DNA from: Micavibrio_A sp040381535
Lineage (GTDB): Bacteria; Pseudomonadota; Alphaproteobacteria; Micavibrionales; Micavibrionaceae
Direction of reading: 5' to 3'
Assembly (NCBI GenBank): GCA_040381535.1
Contig: JBEIHF010000030.1
Coordinates: forward strand, 1-17,339
DNA length: 17,339 nt
How positions within the stretch are numbered: position 1 is the stretch's first letter; the number at the start of each line of letters is the position of its first letter. Below the pieces are notes generated by a model. It worked only from the letters and a program-made list of their open reading frames with translations. It did not search any database and was not told the origin of the DNA. A program made the translations under genes and the position numbers. This document shows, in pieces, positions 7,133 to 14,096 of this stretch.

Positions 7133-7831
7133 TTAAGCGGCTTTGGACAGATCGATTTTGAGGCCCGGGCCCATCGTCGAAGAAAGCGTTACTTTCTTCA
7201 TGTAGGTGCCTTTGGCGCCCGCGGGTTTGGCTTTTTGGATTGCATCGATGATGAAGGCTACGTTCTGCACGAGCTTTTTCTCATCGAAGGAGGCTTTGCC
7301 TACGCCTGCTTGAATGATACCGGCTTTTTCAGCGCGGAATTCAATCGAGCCTGCTTTGGCTTCCGTAACGGCCTTTTTAACATCAGGCGTAACGGTGCCC
7401 AGTTTTGGGTTCGGCATCATGCCTTTGGGACCCAGAACTTTTGCAACCTGACCAACCAAGCCCATCATGTCGGGCGTGGCGATAACGCGGTCGAAGTCGA
7501 TCTTGCCGGACTTGATCTGTTCGATCAGGTCTTCGGCGCCGACGATGTCAGCACCGGCCGCTTTCGCTTCGGCTTGCTTCGCAGCATCCTTGGCGATAAC
7601 AGCAACGCGGACTTTAGCGCCCGTGCCATTCGGCAGGGAGATAACGCCGCGAACCTGTTGGTCAGCGTGTTTCGGATCAATGCCAAGATTGAACGCGATG
7701 TCGATGGATTCATCGAATTTGCGTTCTTTCGAGCATTCTTTCAAAAGCTTTACGGCTTCTTCGATCGAGTACGCTTTGGTTTTATCAACCTTGGCAGCAA
7801 TCGCTTTGTTCTTTTTTGTGCTAGAAACCAT
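7133..7831 (-). CDS. rplA: 50S ribosomal protein L1
   Basis: L1 forms the mobile stalk of the large subunit that helps release deacylated tRNA; in E. coli it also represses translation of its own rplKA message. The 232-codon frame has the usual length and family blocks: SIDIAFNLGIDPKHADQQVR, GVISLPNGTG, TPDMMGLVGQVAKVLGPKGM, MPNPKLGTVT and the C-terminal KKVTLSSTMGPGLKID. GGAGGG lies six bases before the ATG and overlaps the end of rplK, whose stop codon is only two bases away, so the two genes are probably translationally coupled. Confidence 0.98.
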   Translation of the reverse strand: MVSSTKKNKAIAAKVDKTKAYSIEEAVKLLKECSKERKFDESIDIAFNLGIDPKHADQQVRGVISLPNGTGAKVRVAVIAKDAAKQAEAKAAGADIVGAEDLIEQIKSGKIDFDRVIATPDMMGLVGQVAKVLGPKGMMPNPKLGTVTPDVKKAVTEAKAGSIEFRAEKAGIIQAGVGKASFDEKKLVQNVAFIIDAIQKAKPAGAKGTYMKKVTLSSTMGPGLKIDLSKAA

Positions 7832-7833
7832 GA

Positions 7834-8268
7834 TTAACCCTCCACCACTTCGATGCCCATAGAACGTGCGGAACCTTCCATGATGCGTGTCGCACCATCT
7901 AGGTCTTTTGCGTTCATATCGACGATTTTGTCTTTTGCGAGTTCGCGCAATTGCGATTTACGTACCGTTGCCACCGGTTCGCCTTTGCCCGGTGTTTTCG
8001 AACCGGCCGTGAGCTTCGTGAGCTTTTTGATGTAGTACGTGTTGGGCGCTTTTTTCGTGATGAATTCGAAGGAGCGGTCTTTGAACACGGTGATGACGAC
8101 AGGTGTCGGCATTCCGGGTTCGGACTTTTCCGTGCGGGCGTTAAACGCCTTGCAGAATTCCATGATGTTTACTCCGTGCTGACCCAATGCTGGACCGATC
8201 GGCGGAGACGGGTTGGCTTTTCCAGCCGGGATGATCAGGTTGATAAAACCTGTTATTTCTTTTGCCAT
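7834..8268 (-). CDS. rplK: 50S ribosomal protein L11
   Basis: L11 binds the GTPase-associated region of 23S rRNA and takes part in factor binding and the stringent response. The 144-codon protein has the family N-terminal block IIPAGKANPSPPIGPALGQH followed by GVNIMEFCKAFNART, then the C-terminal RNA-binding domain (ITKKAPNTYYIKKLTKL, and GATRIMEGSARSMGIEV near the end). Length is normal. AGGA precedes the ATG. It heads an rplK-rplA unit, cut off from nusG by two terminators and a small gene. Confidence 0.98.
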   Translation of the reverse strand: MAKEITGFINLIIPAGKANPSPPIGPALGQHGVNIMEFCKAFNARTEKSEPGMPTPVVITVFKDRSFEFITKKAPNTYYIKKLTKLTAGSKTPGKGEPVATVRKSQLRELAKDKIVDMNAKDLDGATRIMEGSARSMGIEVVEG

Positions 8269-8454
8269 TGTATCCTCGTATCAAATAGCGGTTAAACGAG
8301 GTTTGTAGTGCGGCTCGGAACATGGACTTATATGTCCGAAAGCCTCCTACAATCCTTTTAGTGGAGGGACAATTAAGGGTTTCTAGGCTGTTTTGCAAGC
8401 AAAATCGGCACCATGGGGCCATCCGCAACCGCAGATTTCTGTCGTTTCTTGACC
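8269..8454 (-). promoter_or_regulatory. Leader and presumed promoter region of rplK-rplA
   Basis: The 186 bases between the upstream terminator and rplK must contain its promoter. A loose TTGCAA with TAATTG 17 bases on is present, but the match is weak. On the minus strand 8316-8338 folds as a 7-bp stem with one bulge (CGGACAT / ATG-T-TCCG), and CCTCC / GGAGG pair just upstream. A structured leader at this place would fit an L1 operator, but no specific L1-site motif was confirmed. Confidence 0.35.
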
Positions 8455-8486
8455 AAAAAAACCCCGCGTGCACAGCGGGGTTTTTA
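8455..8486 (-). terminator. Intrinsic terminator after the micro-gene
   Basis: ACCCCGC / GCGGGGT (8461-8467 and 8475-8481) with A-rich and T-rich flanks form a near-symmetrical stem; on the minus strand it is followed by a long U-run (8455-8460). It ends transcription of the 48-codon gene and insulates rplK. The T-run on the plus strand could also make it work in the other direction. Confidence 0.85.
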
Positions 8487-8504
8487 TTAAAGAGGATTTT
8501 CGTA

Positions 8505-8651
8505 CTACGCGGCCTTGTTTTTGGGCGTTACGCGGATGATATCCGTCGTCGCGGCGTTGGAGCCGTACAATTGCGGCTGCACATAAAAGGGTTCGCGCTT
8601 TTCGGTATTCGCAGCGGATTTTTTTACGGATGGGATTGTCTGGTTGTTCAT
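8505..8651 (-). CDS. Hypothetical 48-residue protein
   Basis: The frame starts at ATG 8649-8651, chosen because GAGG lies seven bases upstream; a longer in-frame extension to 8741 has no such site and looks non-coding. The product begins MNNQTIPSVKKSAANTEKRE and ends in VTPKNKAA; it is polar, basic at both ends and has no membrane segment or signal peptide. No family is recognised. It sits between nusG and rplK, with an intrinsic terminator before it and another after it, so it is a separate transcription unit. Reality as a gene is likely but not proven; function is unknown. Confidence 0.6.
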   Translation of the reverse strand: MNNQTIPSVKKSAANTEKREPFYVQPQLYGSNAATTDIIRVTPKNKAA

Positions 8652-8755
8652 GGCGTCCTCATTTTGTAACCGAGGAGTCAGAGGGTAAAATAAACTGCGC
8701 CTACATACCAGAAAATCATGTGCTGCACGCGCTCGCAACAACGCACACGCACAAT

Positions 8756-8786
8756 AAAAACCCCGCAGATTTCGCGGGGTTTTTTG
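8756..8786 (-). terminator. Intrinsic terminator after nusG
   Basis: AACCCCGC / GCGGGGTT (8759-8766 and 8774-8781) form an 8-bp stem with a 7-base loop, followed on the minus strand by five U, then AUUG. It lies about 22 bases after the nusG stop. The GC core is the same as in the terminator at 8455-8486. Confidence 0.88.
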
Positions 8787-8807
8787 TTTTCTCTGACGAA
8801 AGATTTT

Positions 8808-9338
8808 TTAGTTTTTTTCGACTTGACTGTACTCCAGTTCGACGGGCGTTGCGCGACCGAAGATCGAAACGGAAACTTTCAGGCGGCCTTTTTCTTCATC
8901 CACTTCTTCAACCGTACCGTTGAAGGACGCAAACGGACCTTCGGAAACTTTGACTTCTTCGCCGATTTCGAACGAGATGAGCGATTTTGGACGTTCAACG
9001 CCTTCTTGCAGTTGTTGCAGCAAGCGCGTGGCTTCTTTTTCCGAGATAGGCGATGGTTTGTTGGCGGCGCCGAGGAAGCCCGTTACTTTCGGCGTATCCT
9101 TAATCATGTGCCAAACATCATCGTTCATATCCAGTTTCGCCAGAACGTAACCGGGGAACACTTTGCGTTCGGTGCTGACTTTTTGGCCGCGTTTGACTTC
9201 TACAACATCTTCCTTGGGAACGATGATGTCCTCAACCTTATCGGCGAGGCCTTTTTTCTTGGCTTTGTCCTTAATGGCTTCGGCCACCTTGTTTTCAAAA
9301 CCGGAGTAAACGTGCAGTACATACCAGCGCATTGCCAT
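8808..9338 (-). CDS. nusG: Transcription termination/antitermination factor NusG
   Basis: NusG binds RNA polymerase across its cleft to suppress pausing and links it to Rho or the ribosome. The 176-codon protein has the N-terminal NGN domain (MRWYVLHVYSGFENKVAEAI, FPGYVLAKLDMNDDVWHMIKDTPKVTGFLG) to about residue 110 and a C-terminal KOW domain from about 122 (FEIGEEVKVSEGPFASFNGT … GRLKVSVSIFGRATPVELEYSQVE). Length is standard. AAGGAA precedes the ATG; a second ATG two codons later is an alternative start. It follows secE by 23 bases, and the unit ends at the terminator just downstream. Confidence 0.98.
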   Translation of the reverse strand: MAMRWYVLHVYSGFENKVAEAIKDKAKKKGLADKVEDIIVPKEDVVEVKRGQKVSTERKVFPGYVLAKLDMNDDVWHMIKDTPKVTGFLGAANKPSPISEKEATRLLQQLQEGVERPKSLISFEIGEEVKVSEGPFASFNGTVEEVDEEKGRLKVSVSIFGRATPVELEYSQVEKN

Positions 9339-9361
9339 GGTGAAATTCCTTATTTAAAAAT

Positions 9362-9592
9362 TTAAATGCCGATGCCCAGAACGAGGCTGACCAGATAGGC
9401 CAGAACCTGATCCGACAAATACAAAAAGATCGATGCGAGCGTCACCATGATGAATACGGCTATGGTGCTTGCGATCGTTTCTTTGCGCGAAGGCCAAGTT
9501 ACTTTTTGCGCTTCTTGTTTTACTTCGCGGAAATATTGAAATGGTCCTGCTTTGGACAGTACTGTTACCTTTGGGTTTTTCTTCGTCTTCAC
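9362..9592 (-). CDS. secE: Preprotein translocase subunit SecE
   Basis: SecE is the small clamp subunit of the SecYEG channel in the inner membrane. The 76-codon protein shows the conserved amphipathic helix (PFQYFREVKQEAQKVTWPSR, KETIAST) followed by one membrane segment (about 44-74, IAVFIMVTLASIFLYLSDQV …), the single-span form usual outside gammaproteobacteria. The first available start is GTG (9590-9592), with only a weak GAAG about eight bases upstream; the frame stays open further upstream without another usual start codon, so the exact N-terminus is uncertain. It is cotranscribed with nusG. Normally it follows tuf and tRNA-Trp; here about 6.4 kb of other genes separate them. Confidence 0.95.
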   Translation of the reverse strand: MKTKKNPKVTVLSKAGPFQYFREVKQEAQKVTWPSRKETIASTIAVFIMVTLASIFLYLSDQVLAYLVSLVLGIGI

Positions 9593-9699
9593 CTGCTTTG
9601 CTTCGTAAAGCGTTGAGCCGAAGAATGTTGTTAAGTTTTCTCCAGCGATTCGTAAGCCCGGGGGCTTTATGAAGTTTCGAAGATACTGGGAGTGGGGCT

Positions 9700-9728
9700 T
9701 ATGTAGCCCATGCCCCGCCTTAAATCAA
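9700..9728 (-). promoter_or_regulatory. Possible promoter for secE-nusG
   Basis: On the minus strand TTGATT (9723-9728) is followed after 17 bases by TACATA (9700-9705). The match is modest. It lies in the pdxA-secE gap, and the expected 5' leader (about 100 bases) contains a GGGCT / AGCCC stem around 9695-9710 and an AGCC / GGCT stem near 9655-9667. Read-through from pdxA is also possible, since no terminator with a U-run is seen after pdxA. Confidence 0.35.
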
Positions 9729-9745
9729 CGAGTTTTTGGAGATTT

Positions 9746-10690
9746 TTAGTTTTTTTGGGCCAGGGATTCCGCCAAAAGGAACGCCTGAACAAGACTTTGA
9801 GGGTTGGCAACCCCCTGCCCCGCTATACTGAGCGCGGTGCCGTGGTCGGGCGAGGTGCGGATAATGGGCAAACCGAGTGTCACGTTGACCCCACCGTGAA
9901 AGTCGAGTGTTTTAAGCGGTATCAGCGCCTGATCGTGATACATACACAGCGCGACGTCATAGGTTTTTCGCCTATCGGCATGGAACAAGGTATCACCGGA
10001 ATATGGACCGGAGATTCTGAGTCCTTCCGCCTTCAGGCGTTCAATGGCAGGAGCAATAATATCGATTTCCTCAGTACCGAAAGCGCCTTCTTCCCCCGCA
10101 TGCGGGTTAAGGCCCGCCACCGCGATGCGCGGATGATCCAGCGCCACATTTATCGTTCGGGCGGTGGCGCAAATCAAATCTCCCGTGATGGTATGCGAAA
10201 CGTCTTTGAGCGGCATGTGAATGGTAAGCGGCACAACGCGAAGGCCTTTCGCGGCCAGCATCATGACGGGCGCGGTTTTACTGTGTGTTAAATGCGCGAG
10301 GTATTCGGTATGGCCCGCGAAATAAAACAGGCCACTTTTTTTTAAGATGGATTTATGGATGGGATTGGTGACGATGGCCGACGCTTCGCCCCTCTCGCAA
10401 AACGCCACGGCGCGGCGGATGCTTTCCAGCACGGCAGGCGCGTTCGCGGAGTCAAGCACGCCGGGGGTTGCTTTTGCATTCAAAGCAAGCGGCAAGACAG
10501 GCAAGAAATCTTTGAAAACTTCTATCGCCTGCGCGGGAGATGTTATCGGTTGTGCGCCGTCATAGAGCGCAGGGTCGCCAATCACGAAAAATGTTGGCAA
10601 GTTCCAATTGTTTCGGCCTTCCCAAGCCTTGAGCGTAATCTCCGGCGCAATCCCGGCGGGATCTCCCATGGTCAGCGCCAGCGGCAACAT
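9746..10690 (-). CDS. pdxA: 4-hydroxythreonine-4-phosphate dehydrogenase
   Basis: PdxA oxidises 4-phosphohydroxy-L-threonine with NAD in the DXP-dependent pathway to pyridoxal 5'-phosphate. The 314-codon protein carries the family motifs: TMGDPAGIAPEI (7-18), TNPIHK, FAGHTEYLAHL, the metal-binding histidines in THMPL-like IHMPL, GLNPHAGEEGAFGTEE and CMYHDQALIPLK, and the end block VNVTLGLPIIRTSPDHGTA. Length is slightly under the E. coli protein. AGGAG lies about nine bases before the ATG. It is the last gene of a kinase – phosphoesterase – pdxA group; in many proteobacteria pdxA instead sits with surA and rsmA. Confidence 0.96.
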   Translation of the reverse strand: MLPLALTMGDPAGIAPEITLKAWEGRNNWNLPTFFVIGDPALYDGAQPITSPAQAIEVFKDFLPVLPLALNAKATPGVLDSANAPAVLESIRRAVAFCERGEASAIVTNPIHKSILKKSGLFYFAGHTEYLAHLTHSKTAPVMMLAAKGLRVVPLTIHMPLKDVSHTITGDLICATARTINVALDHPRIAVAGLNPHAGEEGAFGTEEIDIIAPAIERLKAEGLRISGPYSGDTLFHADRRKTYDVALCMYHDQALIPLKTLDFHGGVNVTLGLPIIRTSPDHGTALSIAGQGVANPQSLVQAFLLAESLAQKN

Positions 10691-10745
10691 TCGGCAATCT
10701 CCTTTAATACTGAATTCAGGAATCCCTATCCGACAAAGGGCGGAC

Positions 10746-10769
10746 AGATCAACATTTAAAAGTCGATCT
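10746..10769 (-). promoter_or_regulatory. Intercistronic hairpin at the phosphoesterase stop codon
   Basis: AGATCGAC / GTTGATCT form an 8-bp stem (one G-U pair) with an 8-base loop, beginning within the TAG stop of the phosphoesterase. No U-run follows, so it is more likely an mRNA stability or processing element than a terminator. Confidence 0.35.
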
Positions 10770-11574
10770 ATTGATCTTCGGAGGGTGGAACGCGCGGGAC
10801 CCTTGGGATTGTAAGGGATTCAAAGACCTCGTGCACCGAGCCCGACCAGTGGATTAGGTCGATTTCAATGGTCTCTTTTTCCACGCGGATCAGGTTATAG
10901 CCGTTGGCCTGAGAACGGAGCCGCGTCGAAGTGGCGGAGGATGCGCCGACCATCACAGGGCCTTTTATTTCTTCGTGCGCCAATACGGCGGCATGATGGA
11001 TATGGCCCGTCAAAACCACATCGACCGTATTGTGTTCCAGCACCCGCAAAAGATCGGTCGAGCCCCAGACGATGGTGTCGATCGGCGCGCCCGTCAATGT
11101 GAGCAAAGGATGGTGGCAGACGAGAATGCGCGCCTTTTCCACGGGTGCGTATCTGAACTGGTTATATACGAATTGGATTTGATCTTGAGAGACCATGCCG
11201 TTCGCCCAGTTCCAGTGAGGCAGGACAGGACGCGCTGTGTTGATACCGACAAGAAAGCCCGTATCATCTTCATACACCGTGTCCTGCAATGGGGCGATGC
11301 GTTCACGGTAATTTTTCATTGGGTCGAAAAAACGTTGCATCAAATCAAAGCGTGGAATGTCGTGGTTGCCCGGCACGGTGAACACGGGCGCGGAAATGCG
11401 GGAGATGAATTCCGCCGCCTGTTTGAATTCGGCAAGGCTGCCCGTTTGCGTGAAATCGCCGCTCAACACAACCAAATCGGGTTTTTGCCGTTCGATTTCA
11501 TGAAAAAAGGATTCAACCATTTGGGCATTGGCCTTTCCGAAATGCAGATCGGATGCGTGGAGGATCTTGCTCAT
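10768..11574 (-). CDS. Metallophosphoesterase, CpdA/Icc-like
   Basis: The 268-codon protein belongs to the calcineurin-like two-metal phosphoesterases. The motifs appear in order with the metal ligands intact: SDLHFG (Asp9, His11), SGDFTQTG (Asp40), PGNHD (Asn70, His71, Asp72), CHHPLL (His154/155) and TGHIHH (His191, His193). The layout is that of class III cyclic-nucleotide phosphodiesterases such as CpdA, but substrates in this family vary widely and the real one is unknown. No signal peptide is seen. Its ATG lies seven bases after the kinase stop, and the GAGGAAAAT site overlaps that stop, which points to coupled translation. Pairing with a diacylglycerol-kinase-like gene suggests a lipid-phosphate or signalling role; this is inference. 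Confidence 0.9.
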   Translation of the reverse strand: MSKILHASDLHFGKANAQMVESFFHEIERQKPDLVVLSGDFTQTGSLAEFKQAAEFISRISAPVFTVPGNHDIPRFDLMQRFFDPMKNYRERIAPLQDTVYEDDTGFLVGINTARPVLPHWNWANGMVSQDQIQFVYNQFRYAPVEKARILVCHHPLLTLTGAPIDTIVWGSTDLLRVLEHNTVDVVLTGHIHHAAVLAHEEIKGPVMVGASSATSTRLRSQANGYNLIRVEKETIEIDLIHWSGSVHEVFESLTIPRVPRVPPSEDQ

Positions 11575-11581
11575 ATTTTCC

Positions 11582-12451
11582 TCAGGCGGTCTTCATGTTC
11601 AAACGCAGGACGGAAATGCTCTGGCGCTTCACGGAAAAGTGCAGCGGGGTTTTCATTTCCACGGGTCCTCCGTCCAGCGAGATCAGTATTTTTCTGTATT
11701 TCGTGTTCACGATCAATTCCTCCGCCTCAAAGGATAGAATGCTTTCATTGTCCTGCCAATTGCCTTGCCACATGGAAAAGGCGATTTTCAGACCATCGAG
11801 CACGCTTTGCGACGCGGCGGAGTATACGGCGAGTTTTCCGTCTTTTAGCGATTCGCGCAAAAAACACCCCGCCATAGGATCGCCGCCGTTGTGGACAAAG
11901 CGCTTGTTGGAAACGATCAGCGCGGTGGTTTCGAGGGGGAACGGTTCATCCGTTTCTTTGGATTGAAGATACAGCGTTTCTTTAATTTCGCCAGACATGC
12001 CGCGTTTGATGGCGGAAAGGAATTTCGTCAATCCCGCGAGTGATGTTTCCTCACGCAACTCTTCGCGCGCTACGGAACTTTCGGGAACGAAACCGATCAC
12101 GGCGGAGCACAGGAACATTTTACCGTTCACCATGCCGACATCTATTTTATCGATCTGCACATCATCAAACGCCGAAAGCGTTTGTTCGAAGGTTGGGTAT
12201 GAACCCAAATCCTGCGCCAGCAAATTCATGGTGCCAAGCGGTAGCACGCCGAAGGGAATCCCCCGCGGGCCCAAAATCTGCGCGGCGCACGCGGCGGTGC
12301 CGTCGCCCCCGCCGATCAGTAGCGGATTTTTGTTGGTGATTTTTTCGAGCGTGTTCGTCAAATCTCCGCTTTCGATGAGCGCAAGATCGCCTATCCGTTC
12401 ACCCAAAGCTTCCTTGAGCAGCATGGAGACTTTCTCTTCCCCCAGCCGCAA
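11582..12451 (-). CDS. Diacylglycerol/lipid kinase family protein (DAGKc domain)
   Basis: The protein contains the nucleotide-binding signature IGGGDGTAACAA and the following LPLGTMNLLAQDL of the DAGK catalytic fold, then the C-terminal beta-sandwich typical of bacterial YegS/BmrU-like lipid kinases. These enzymes phosphorylate diacylglycerol or related lipids at the inner face of the membrane. The coordinates use the first ordinary start codon, TTG at 12449-12451, giving 289 codons. The frame continues upstream to 12508 and encodes KIDVFINKSGGSV, which matches the usual first strand and Gly-rich turn of the family, so the true start is probably upstream, perhaps an AUA codon at 12494-12496 spaced nine bases from AAGGA (12506-12510), or the start codon has been lost. 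It heads the kinase – phosphoesterase – pdxA group. Confidence 0.88.
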   Translation of the reverse strand: MRLGEEKVSMLLKEALGERIGDLALIESGDLTNTLEKITNKNPLLIGGGDGTAACAAQILGPRGIPFGVLPLGTMNLLAQDLGSYPTFEQTLSAFDDVQIDKIDVGMVNGKMFLCSAVIGFVPESSVAREELREETSLAGLTKFLSAIKRGMSGEIKETLYLQSKETDEPFPLETTALIVSNKRFVHNGGDPMAGCFLRESLKDGKLAVYSAASQSVLDGLKIAFSMWQGNWQDNESILSFEAEELIVNTKYRKILISLDGGPVEMKTPLHFSVKRQSISVLRLNMKTA

Positions 12452-12536
12452 AACGGAACCGCCCGATTTATTGATAAAAACATCTATTTTGTTTATATAT
12501 ATAAGTCCTTATCGGAAATAAACGCGCGGCGCCACC

Positions 12537-12565
12537 TTGCCGTTCCCCTTAAGTATAAGTAAGAT
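12537..12565 (+). promoter_or_regulatory. Predicted promoter for argG-argH
   Basis: TTGCCG (12537-12542) is followed after 17 bases by TAAGAT (12560-12565); each hexamer matches consensus at four of six positions. Transcription would start near 12572, about 230 bases before argG. Confidence 0.45.
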
Positions 12566-12586
12566 ATTGCGAATTGGAGGGATTTC

Positions 12587-12649
12587 GTGTTTTCTTGTCA
12601 CTATGAATATAAACGTATCAAAATATGCACGCCTCCGCCGCCGCGATGA
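12587..12649 (+). CDS. Possible 20-residue leader peptide upstream of argG
   Basis: GGAGGG (12576-12581), one of the strongest ribosome-binding sites in the window, lies five bases before GTG 12587-12589. The frame reads M-F-S-C-H-Y-E-Y-K-R-I-K-I-C-T-P-P-P-P-R and stops at TGA. The four consecutive prolines before the final Arg could slow ribosomes. An overlapping ATG frame at 12603 encodes an Arg-rich 25-residue peptide but lacks a binding site. Position between the argG promoter and argG suggests a regulatory leader; this is a hypothesis. Confidence 0.3.
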   Translation: MFSCHYEYKRIKICTPPPPR

Positions 12650-12803
12650 TCGACGTATCACCGCGTCCCGTGGCGTTTAGCCCTGCGTTTAACCAAGAAA
12701 CTTTCCATTAAGGCAGTGTAACCGACAGACCAACGTGTGACGCGAGAAAGATCAGACACAAGCGCGGTATTACGCATGACCAAATTTATAAAAGAAAGAC
12801 ATT

Positions 12804-14096
12804 ATGAACGCTCAAGATAATACCAAACAGGAAAACAAAAAAGTCGTCCTCGCCTATTCGGGCGGTCTCGACACATCCGTCATTTTGAAATGGCTGCTCG
12901 AGCAGGGCTATGAAGTCATCTGCTATATGGCCGATGTCGGACAAAAAGAAGATATGGAAGCCGCTAAGAAAAAGGCTCTCGATATCGGAGCCTCCAAAAT
13001 ATTCATTGAAGATTTGAAAAAAGAATTCATTACGGATTACATCTTCCCCGCTTTCTCCGCGGGCGTGATTTACGAGCGCAGATATCTGCTCGGCACGTCT
13101 CTGGCACGTCCCATCACGGCGAAAAGACAAATCGAAATCGCCCAGCGTGAAGGCGCGGCCTATGTGGCGCACGGATGCACGGGCAAAGGCAATGATCAAG
13201 TGCGTTTCGAGCTGACCTACTATGCGCTTCAGCCCGACATCAAAGTCATTTCCCCTTGGAAGATGCCGGAATTCCTCGCCCGTTTCAGGGGCCGTTCCGA
13301 CATGATCCAGTATTCCGAACAGCACGGCATTCCGATCAAGGCATCCCGCGCGAAACCGTATTCTGAAGATGAAAATCTTCTGCATATCAGTCACGAGGCC
13401 GGAATTTTGGAAGACCCTAACGCGATCACAGAAGAAAGCGTCTATTCCCACACCGCGCCGATTTTGGAAACGCCGGACAAACCCGATTTCATCAAGATCG
13501 ATTTTGAAAAAGGCATTCCGGTGAAAGTGCATGACATGGAAAGCGGCAAATCGGCCACCGATCCGCTGGAGATGTTCACGCTACTCAACCAACTCGGCCA
13601 CAAGCACTGTATCGGCCGTCTTGACATGGTGGAAAACCGTTTTGTAGGCATCAAATCGCGCGGCGTATATGAATCTCCCGGCGGTCAGATTTTGTGGAAC
13701 GCGCACACAGACCTTGAATCCATCACAATGGACCGCGAGGTTCTGCATTTGAAAAACATGCTGTCGGATAAGCTTTCTACGCTCATTTACAACGGTTTCT
13801 GGTTCTCACCGGAAAAAGAAATGATCATGGCCGCCATAGACCAAAGCCAGAAAACGGTGCAAGGCACGGTTACGGTGCAATTGTTTAAAGGCAGCGCCTA
13901 TCCTGTTGCGCGTACCTCGCCCCTCTCGCTCTACGATCCAGAACTTTCTTCCATGGATGTCGCGGGCGGATATGACCAGCAGGATGCGGGCGGTTTCATC
14001 CGTATCAACGCCATTCGTTTGAAGGCCTACACGGCGGTCAAAAACAAGCTCACCAAGATGAGCGGCGGCAAGGCAAAACATGACAAAGCAGCCTGA
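12804..14096 (+). CDS. argG: Argininosuccinate synthase
   Basis: ArgG joins citrulline and aspartate with ATP to make argininosuccinate, the penultimate step of arginine synthesis. The 430-codon protein has the ATP-pyrophosphatase P-loop SGGLDTS (19-25), SLARPITAKRQIEIAQREGA, AHGCTGKGNDQVRFEL, SPWKMPEFLARFRGRSDMI, ENRFVGIKSRGVYESPGG and TGFW-like NGFWFSPE. Several stretches (HEAGILEDP, FEKGIPVKV, GHKHCIGRLDMVENRFVGIK) look closer to the eukaryote-like branch than to the EGKVLEDPW form I expect in alphaproteobacteria, suggesting possible transfer. About 17 charged residues precede the core. The first ATG has only a weak purine-rich site. It overlaps argH by 17 bases. Confidence 0.97.
   Translation: MNAQDNTKQENKKVVLAYSGGLDTSVILKWLLEQGYEVICYMADVGQKEDMEAAKKKALDIGASKIFIEDLKKEFITDYIFPAFSAGVIYERRYLLGTSLARPITAKRQIEIAQREGAAYVAHGCTGKGNDQVRFELTYYALQPDIKVISPWKMPEFLARFRGRSDMIQYSEQHGIPIKASRAKPYSEDENLLHISHEAGILEDPNAITEESVYSHTAPILETPDKPDFIKIDFEKGIPVKVHDMESGKSATDPLEMFTLLNQLGHKHCIGRLDMVENRFVGIKSRGVYESPGGQILWNAHTDLESITMDREVLHLKNMLSDKLSTLIYNGFWFSPEKEMIMAAIDQSQKTVQGTVTVQLFKGSAYPVARTSPLSLYDPELSSMDVAGGYDQQDAGGFIRINAIRLKAYTAVKNKLTKMSGGKAKHDKAA

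Larger units (their letters stand above)
12509..12803 (+). other. Divergent promoter and argG leader region
   Basis: This 295-base gap separates the kinase (minus) from argG (plus). It holds the predicted plus-strand promoter at 12537-12565, a possible short leader ORF at 12587-12649 and an untranslated stretch up to argG. TATAAA at about 12788 lies too close to the argG ATG to be a normal promoter with a 5' leader. No clear terminator hairpin with a U-run and no Arg-box palindrome were found. Confidence 0.5.

Noticed and set aside
12780..12803. TATAAA just before argG as its -10 box
   Set aside because: It lies about 13 bases from the ATG and has no -35 at suitable distance; a leaderless transcript is possible but less supported than the promoter at 12537-12565.
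12786..13532. A 248-codon frame antisense to argG
   Set aside because: Shadow of argG; no ribosome-binding site or family features.
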